Below are positions 36,281 through 40,695 of a stretch of 40,695 nt of DNA, piece after piece. The position numbers and the translations under genes were made by a program. The stretch is taken from positions 1-40,695 of the forward strand of contig JAHJIJ010000023.1 in NCBI GenBank assembly GCA_018823325.1, in the 5' to 3' direction. Source of the stretch: Alphaproteobacteria bacterium. Its GTDB lineage: Bacteria; Pseudomonadota; Alphaproteobacteria; Sphingomonadales; Sphingomonadaceae. Every line of letters begins with the position of its first letter. Position 1 is the stretch's first letter. The notes beneath the pieces were generated by a model. The model had not been told where the DNA came from and searched no databases. It worked only from the letters and a program-made list of their open reading frames with translations.

Positions 36281-37537
36281 ATGGCCAGGATCATCGGCGG
36301 TTTCGCCGTTTCGCATACGCCGACCATCGCGTTCGCCAAGGATGCGAACAAGCAGACCGATCCCGTCTGGGCGCCGATCTTCGAGGGGTTCGAGCCAGTC
36401 AAGCAATGGCTGGCGGACGAGAAGCCCGATGTGATCCTCTACGTCTACAACGATCACATGACGTCCTTCTTCACTCATTACTCGCATTTCGCGCTGGGCA
36501 TCGGCGAGGAATATGAGCCGGCGGACGAAGGCGGCGGCAAGCGCGACCTGCCCGCGATCAAGGGCGATCCCGCGCTCGCCAAGCACATTGCCGAGTGCAT
36601 GGTCGCCGACGAATTCGACCTGGCCTACTGGCAGGGCCTGGGGCTGGATCATGGCGCCTTCTCGCCGCTCTCGGTGCTGCTGCCGCACGAGAATGGCTGG
36701 CCCTGCCGCCTCGTGCCGCTGCAGTGCGGGGTGCTCCAGCATCCGATTCCCAAGGCGCGGCGCTTCTGGAAGTTCGGCCGCTCGCTGCGCCGCGCGATCC
36801 AGAGCTATCCCAAGGACATCAAGGTCGCCATCGCCGGGACCGGCGGGCTTTCCCACCAGGTCCATGGCGAGCGGTGCGGGTTCAACAACACCGCCTGGGA
36901 CATGGAGTTCATGGAGAAGCTCACCAACGATCCGGAGTCGCTGCTCGACGCGACGGTGACGGATCTGGCCAAGCTCGGCGGCTGGGAAGGCGCGGAGGTG
37001 GTGATGTGGCTGCTGATGCGCGGCGCGCTCTCCGAGCAGGTGGAGAAGCTGCACCAGAGCTACTTCCTCCCCTCCATGACCGCCATCGCGACGATGCTGT
37101 TCAAGGACCTGGGCGATCCGGTGCCGCCGGCCGAGACGGACGAGCAATTGCGCGCGCGCGCCTCCCGCGAACTGGCCGGGGTCGAGGTGATCGAGGGGAC
37201 CTATCCCTTCACCATCGATCGCGCGGTCAAGGGCTTCCGCATCAATCATTTCCTGCACCGGCTGATCGAGCCGGAGTTCCGCAAGCGCTTCGTGGAGGAT
37301 CAGGAAGGGCTGTTTGCCGAGTCGGACCTGACCGAGGAAGAGAAGGAGCTGATTCGCAGCCGCAATTGGATCGGCATGATCCATTATGGCGTCATCTTCT
37401 TCATGCTCGAGAAGATGGCCGCAGTGCTCGGCATCGGCAATATCGACGTCTATGCCGCCTTCAAGGGGCTGAGCGTCCCTGAATTCCAGAAGACGCGCAA
37501 CGCGGCCATCACCTACTCGGTGGCTGGCAAGCAGTAA
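36281..37537 (+). CDS. desB: Gallate dioxygenase (DesB type)
   Basis: A 418-residue extradiol ring-cleavage enzyme, the same length as DesB of Sphingobium sp. SYK-6 as I recall it. It opens gallate to 4-oxalomesaconate with O2 and Fe(II), part of syringate and tannin breakdown. The N-terminal LigB-like domain (about 1-280) carries the iron ligands His12 (VSHTPT), His59 (NDHM) and Glu239 (EGAEV) and His124/His192 near the active site (GLDHGAFSPL, GLSHQVHG). The C-terminal LigA-like domain (about 300-418) is fused, where protocatechuate 4,5-dioxygenase uses two chains. The ATG at 36281 has GAGGAGAGG upstream. A strong terminator follows. No other gallate-pathway enzyme gene is in the window. 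Confidence 0.95.
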   Translation: MARIIGGFAVSHTPTIAFAKDANKQTDPVWAPIFEGFEPVKQWLADEKPDVILYVYNDHMTSFFTHYSHFALGIGEEYEPADEGGGKRDLPAIKGDPALAKHIAECMVADEFDLAYWQGLGLDHGAFSPLSVLLPHENGWPCRLVPLQCGVLQHPIPKARRFWKFGRSLRRAIQSYPKDIKVAIAGTGGLSHQVHGERCGFNNTAWDMEFMEKLTNDPESLLDATVTDLAKLGGWEGAEVVMWLLMRGALSEQVEKLHQSYFLPSMTAIATMLFKDLGDPVPPAETDEQLRARASRELAGVEVIEGTYPFTIDRAVKGFRINHFLHRLIEPEFRKRFVEDQEGLFAESDLTEEEKELIRSRNWIGMIHYGVIFFMLEKMAAVLGIGNIDVYAAFKGLSVPEFQKTRNAAITYSVAGKQ

Positions 37538-37562
37538 GCCTCTCCTTTTTTGACAGCCATGG

Positions 37563-37599
37563 AAGGGGCGGGAGACGGGTTCTCCCGCCCCTTTTGTTT
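37563..37599 (+). terminator. Terminator of the gallate dioxygenase gene
   Basis: AAGGGGCGGGAGA (37563-37575) pairs with TCTCCCGCCCCTT (37581-37593) around a CGGGT loop, followed by TTGTTTG. It means the TonB receptor downstream needs its own promoter or readthrough. Confidence 0.93.
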
Positions 37600-37750
37600 G
37601 TTGGGAACGTGCGCTCTCGGCCGGCTGCTGCCGCATTTGCGCCACACCACGTCGCAAAATCCCACTCAGTGAACAAAGTAGATTGCAAACTAATTTATTT
37701 CGGGAGATAGATAGCTTCCTAAGAACGATAAACTTCTGGGAGACAATGCA

Positions 37751-40669
37751 ATGAAGAGCACTGCGCGCGTGTTGCGTCAGCACGCCTGTTTCATGGCCCT
37801 CGCTGTGGGCCTTTCCATGCCCGCCCTCGCTCAGGACAGCAGCCCTCAGGACGATGAGAGCACCCGCGACGAGCAGGCCATCGTCGTGACCGGCTCCCGC
37901 ATCGCGTCCGGCTTCGATCGGCCGACGCCGGTTGCAGTTCTGGGTGCCGAGCGACTGGAAGCACGCGGCGCCACCAATCTGGGCGATGCCCTGAACGAAC
38001 TGCCCGCTTTCCGCGCCACCAATACACCCGCTTCCACAGGCCTGGGCGCCGCAGCCGGCTATGTCGGTGGCCGCATTCTCGACCTGCGCGGTCTCGGCGC
38101 GGTTCGCACGCTCACGCTGGTTGATGGCAAGCGCTTCGTGCCCTCCACGACGCAGGCGACGGTCGACACCAATATGATCCCCTCGATATTGCTCTCGCGG
38201 GCCGAAGTCGTGACCGGTGGCGCCTCAGCGGTTTACGGATCAGACGCTGTATCCGGCGTCGTGAACCTCATCATCGACAAGCAGTTGACCGGCTACAAGG
38301 CCAATGCGCAAGTCGGCTTCTCGCAATATGGCGACAACTTCACGACCCAGTTCGGCGCCGCCGGCGGCTGGCAGATCGGCGAGACGCTCCATCTCGTCGT
38401 GGGCGGCGAGTATGAGGACGCCGAGGGGGTCGAGGCCTGCCCGACGCGCGACTGGTGCGCCAACGGCCTCATCAACATCAGCCGCAATCCGGGCGTGACC
38501 AGCATTCCGGCCAACAATATTCTGGGCGGCATCTATCCCTGGACCGCGCCCTATAATGGCATCACCACGCCGCCGAGCACGGCTTATGCCGGTCGCCTCG
38601 TGCCGGTGCTGCGTCCGATCGACGGGATCGGTTTCCGGCCCGACGGCACACCGTTCCGCACGACACAGGGCACGCTAGCGAACAGCCTCTATCAGCAGGG
38701 CGGCACCAATGACGGGCCGGGCGAGAACATCTATTTCGATTTCCCCATTGTCTCCCCCACCAAGCGCTATAACGCCATGGCCTTCGCGACCTGGGAAGCC
38801 GCGCCGGCGCTGACGCTCGAATTCGGTTTCAACTATGGCCATGGTGAGGGCCGCCACCGCGCTGTGCCTTATCGCAACACCGCGATCACCATCCAGCGGG
38901 ACAATCCTTTCATCCCGACGTCAAGCGATCCGACGCTGGATCTGCGCACGATCATGGATGCCAATGGCCTGACCAGCTTCACGCTCGGCAAGGGCTTCAA
39001 GGATGTCGGTCCCGGACAGCTTGAGGTGAAGAACGACGTCTATCGTTTCGTTGCTTCGGCCGTTTACGAGATTTCGCCGGACTGGTCGGCGGACATCTAC
39101 TACCAATATGGCCGCAACGAGTTCCGCAGCGACATCAAGGGCGGCACGATCACATCGCGCATCCTGCGGGCGCTCGATGCCGTGGCGGGACCGGGCGGCG
39201 CGCCGGTCTGCCGGGTCAATGCCGATGCGATCACCACCAATGACGATCCGGCCTGCGTTGCGCTCAATCCCTTTGGAACCGGGCAGGGCACCAATTTTGA
39301 GGCGGCCAAGGCCTATGTGAAGGCCGATGCGTTTCAGACCAACATCACCACGCAGCATGTCGTTGCGGCAAATCTCACCGGCTCGCTCATCGACTTGCCG
39401 GCCGGGCCGCTGGGCGTCGCTGTGGGCGCGGAATATCGCAGCGACAGCGTGACTGGCGATGCCGATGCCAACTCCAAGGCGTTGCGCTTCTTCACCGGCA
39501 ATGGCTCGGTCATCTCGGGCAAGATCGAGGTGGTGGAGGCGTATGGCGAGGCCGAGGTGCCGATCCTGCGCGACATGACGATGTTCCGTGAGCTCAGCCT
39601 CAACGGCGCGGTGCGCCGCACGCACTACAAGCGCTCCAGCGATTTCTTCCCGAGCAGCACGGTCAATGTGACGACGTGGAAAGTCGGCGGTGTCTGGGCG
39701 CCGGTCGATGCGGTCCGCTTCCGCGTGACCAAGTCGCGCGACATTCGCGCGCCTAATGTGGCTGAATTGTTCGGCCCGATCACCAGTGCTTCGGGCATCC
39801 TCAATGACCCGGCACGCGGCGGCCTGCAGCAGGTCGTGCCGATCACGCTGGGCTCCAATCCCAATCTGCGGCCAGAAAAGGCGGATACGTTCACTGCAGG
39901 TGTCGTCCTGCAGCCCGCCGGGGATTTCCTTGGCCGCTTCCGGGCTTCGGTCGATTATTACAACATCAGGATCGAAGACGCGATCAGCACACTTGGCCAG
40001 CAGAACATCGTGACGCGCTGTTCGCAGGGTGATGCGCTGAGTTGTTCGCTGGTGACGCGCGAAGGAGGTGCGCCGGACGGCGTGATCACCAATGTTCGCG
40101 ACGTGGTGCAGAACGTCAATCAGCTCAACGCGCGCGGCATCGATATGGAACTGAGCTATCGTCAGCCGGTCGGGGCTGCCAGCGCGGTCAATCTTTCCGT
40201 CATGGCCAGCCATGTGATCGATCTGATCACTGTCGATGCCGTCGGTCCGGTCGAGCGGGCGGGCCAGACCGGCCTGCGCGGTGGCACGCCGCCGGGCATT
40301 CCGGACTGGACGGTGGACGCCACGCTCGGGCTCGACCTGGGCGAGATGTTCTCACTCTCCACGCATGTCCGCTGGATCAACAAGGGCTTCTACAACGCCG
40401 CCTTTATCGGACCGGAGCAGCCGGGCTATGCCATCGGCTTGCCTAACAGCTCCAGCACCAATGCCATGCCTTCGCGCACTTATGTGGACATGCTGGGCAC
40501 GGTGAAGGTGCCGGTCGGTGGCGACAACAAGCTCAGCGTCTATTTTGGTATCGACAATGTGTTCAATGTCGACCCGCCAGCGTACCCTGGTGCCAATGGC
40601 AGCGGCAACAACGTGCTCTTCAACCCCGTCGGTCGCATGTACAAGGCCGGCATCCGTACATCCTTCTGA
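37751..40669 (+). CDS. TonB-dependent outer-membrane receptor
   Basis: A 972-residue receptor with a signal peptide (MKSTARVLRQHACFMALAVG..., cleaved near ALAQ), a TonB box-like EQAIVVTGSRI, a plug (about 45-165; LVDGKRFVPSTTQ, VVTGGASAVYGSDAVSGVVNLI) and a barrel ending GIRTSF. The ATG at 37751 has GGGAGA ten bases upstream. It is the same broad type as the receptor at 14146-17148, but with higher third-position GC. Its place right after desB, on the same strand, suggests it could import gallate, a gallate ester or a related aromatic; TonB uptake of lignin-derived aromatics is known in SYK-6. This is inference, and a terminator lies between the two. The gene ends 26 bases before the window does. 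Confidence 0.93.
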   Translation: MKSTARVLRQHACFMALAVGLSMPALAQDSSPQDDESTRDEQAIVVTGSRIASGFDRPTPVAVLGAERLEARGATNLGDALNELPAFRATNTPASTGLGAAAGYVGGRILDLRGLGAVRTLTLVDGKRFVPSTTQATVDTNMIPSILLSRAEVVTGGASAVYGSDAVSGVVNLIIDKQLTGYKANAQVGFSQYGDNFTTQFGAAGGWQIGETLHLVVGGEYEDAEGVEACPTRDWCANGLINISRNPGVTSIPANNILGGIYPWTAPYNGITTPPSTAYAGRLVPVLRPIDGIGFRPDGTPFRTTQGTLANSLYQQGGTNDGPGENIYFDFPIVSPTKRYNAMAFATWEAAPALTLEFGFNYGHGEGRHRAVPYRNTAITIQRDNPFIPTSSDPTLDLRTIMDANGLTSFTLGKGFKDVGPGQLEVKNDVYRFVASAVYEISPDWSADIYYQYGRNEFRSDIKGGTITSRILRALDAVAGPGGAPVCRVNADAITTNDDPACVALNPFGTGQGTNFEAAKAYVKADAFQTNITTQHVVAANLTGSLIDLPAGPLGVAVGAEYRSDSVTGDADANSKALRFFTGNGSVISGKIEVVEAYGEAEVPILRDMTMFRELSLNGAVRRTHYKRSSDFFPSSTVNVTTWKVGGVWAPVDAVRFRVTKSRDIRAPNVAELFGPITSASGILNDPARGGLQQVVPITLGSNPNLRPEKADTFTAGVVLQPAGDFLGRFRASVDYYNIRIEDAISTLGQQNIVTRCSQGDALSCSLVTREGGAPDGVITNVRDVVQNVNQLNARGIDMELSYRQPVGAASAVNLSVMASHVIDLITVDAVGPVERAGQTGLRGGTPPGIPDWTVDATLGLDLGEMFSLSTHVRWINKGFYNAAFIGPEQPGYAIGLPNSSSTNAMPSRTYVDMLGTVKVPVGGDNKLSVYFGIDNVFNVDPPAYPGANGSGNNVLFNPVGRMYKAGIRTSF

Positions 40670-40695
40670 CCCCCCCCGCCGTGCCGGACACTCAA

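Noticed and set aside
36071..37783. Long minus-strand open frame (570 codons) over the gallate dioxygenase
   Set aside because: Antisense to a gene with all catalytic residues intact; composition is typical of a shadow frame.

Overview
The window looks like chromosomal DNA of a sphingomonad (Alphaproteobacteria, Sphingomonadales). The base composition is GC-rich. Two TonB-dependent receptors carry the VTGSRI plug motif common in this group. One promoter matches the alphaproteobacterial EcfG general-stress consensus. One gene encodes a one-chain gallate dioxygenase of the DesB type known from Sphingobium. Most of the window is ordinary core genome; I found no prophage, insertion sequence, CRISPR array or tRNA.

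Layout. Positions 1-2850 hold a glutathione transferase, a concentrative nucleoside transporter and a queuosine-precursor transporter. Positions 3010-6900 are a co-directional run: argB, then yggT, a DUF167 gene, folD, an exported NTF2-like protein and marC, with overlapping or abutting reading frames. Positions 6957-13606 carry a stress-promoter-driven OmpA-type lipoprotein, a CorC/HlyC membrane protein, a second glutathione transferase, purD and xseA (divergent, with start codons sharing two bases), and an M23 peptidase lipoprotein. Positions 14146-23287 carry a large TonB receptor, clpB behind a heat-shock-like promoter, a two-domain M16 peptidase and a small beta-rich protein.

Positions 23369-29677 are a minus-strand envelope and repair cluster, ruvA-ruvB-ybgC-tolQ-tolR-tolA-tolB-pal, encoding the Tol-Pal trans-envelope machine and the RuvAB branch-migration motor. 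Positions 30069-33989 are the rpmH-rnpA-yidD-yidC-engB cluster (ribosome, RNase P, membrane insertion), broken up by several intergenic palindromes. The right end (34379-40669) is more accessory: a group II truncated haemoglobin with a DUF985 cupin, a SRAP-family protein that has lost every known catalytic residue, the gallate dioxygenase with a possible operator, and a second TonB receptor that may serve the same pathway.

The items most worth a second look are the SRAP pseudoenzyme, the gallate dioxygenase/TonB receptor pair, the EcfG promoter of the OmpA lipoprotein, the shared purD/xseA start codons, and the separation of argB from engB with the same REP palindrome at both loose ends. I did not find a clearly new multi-gene system.
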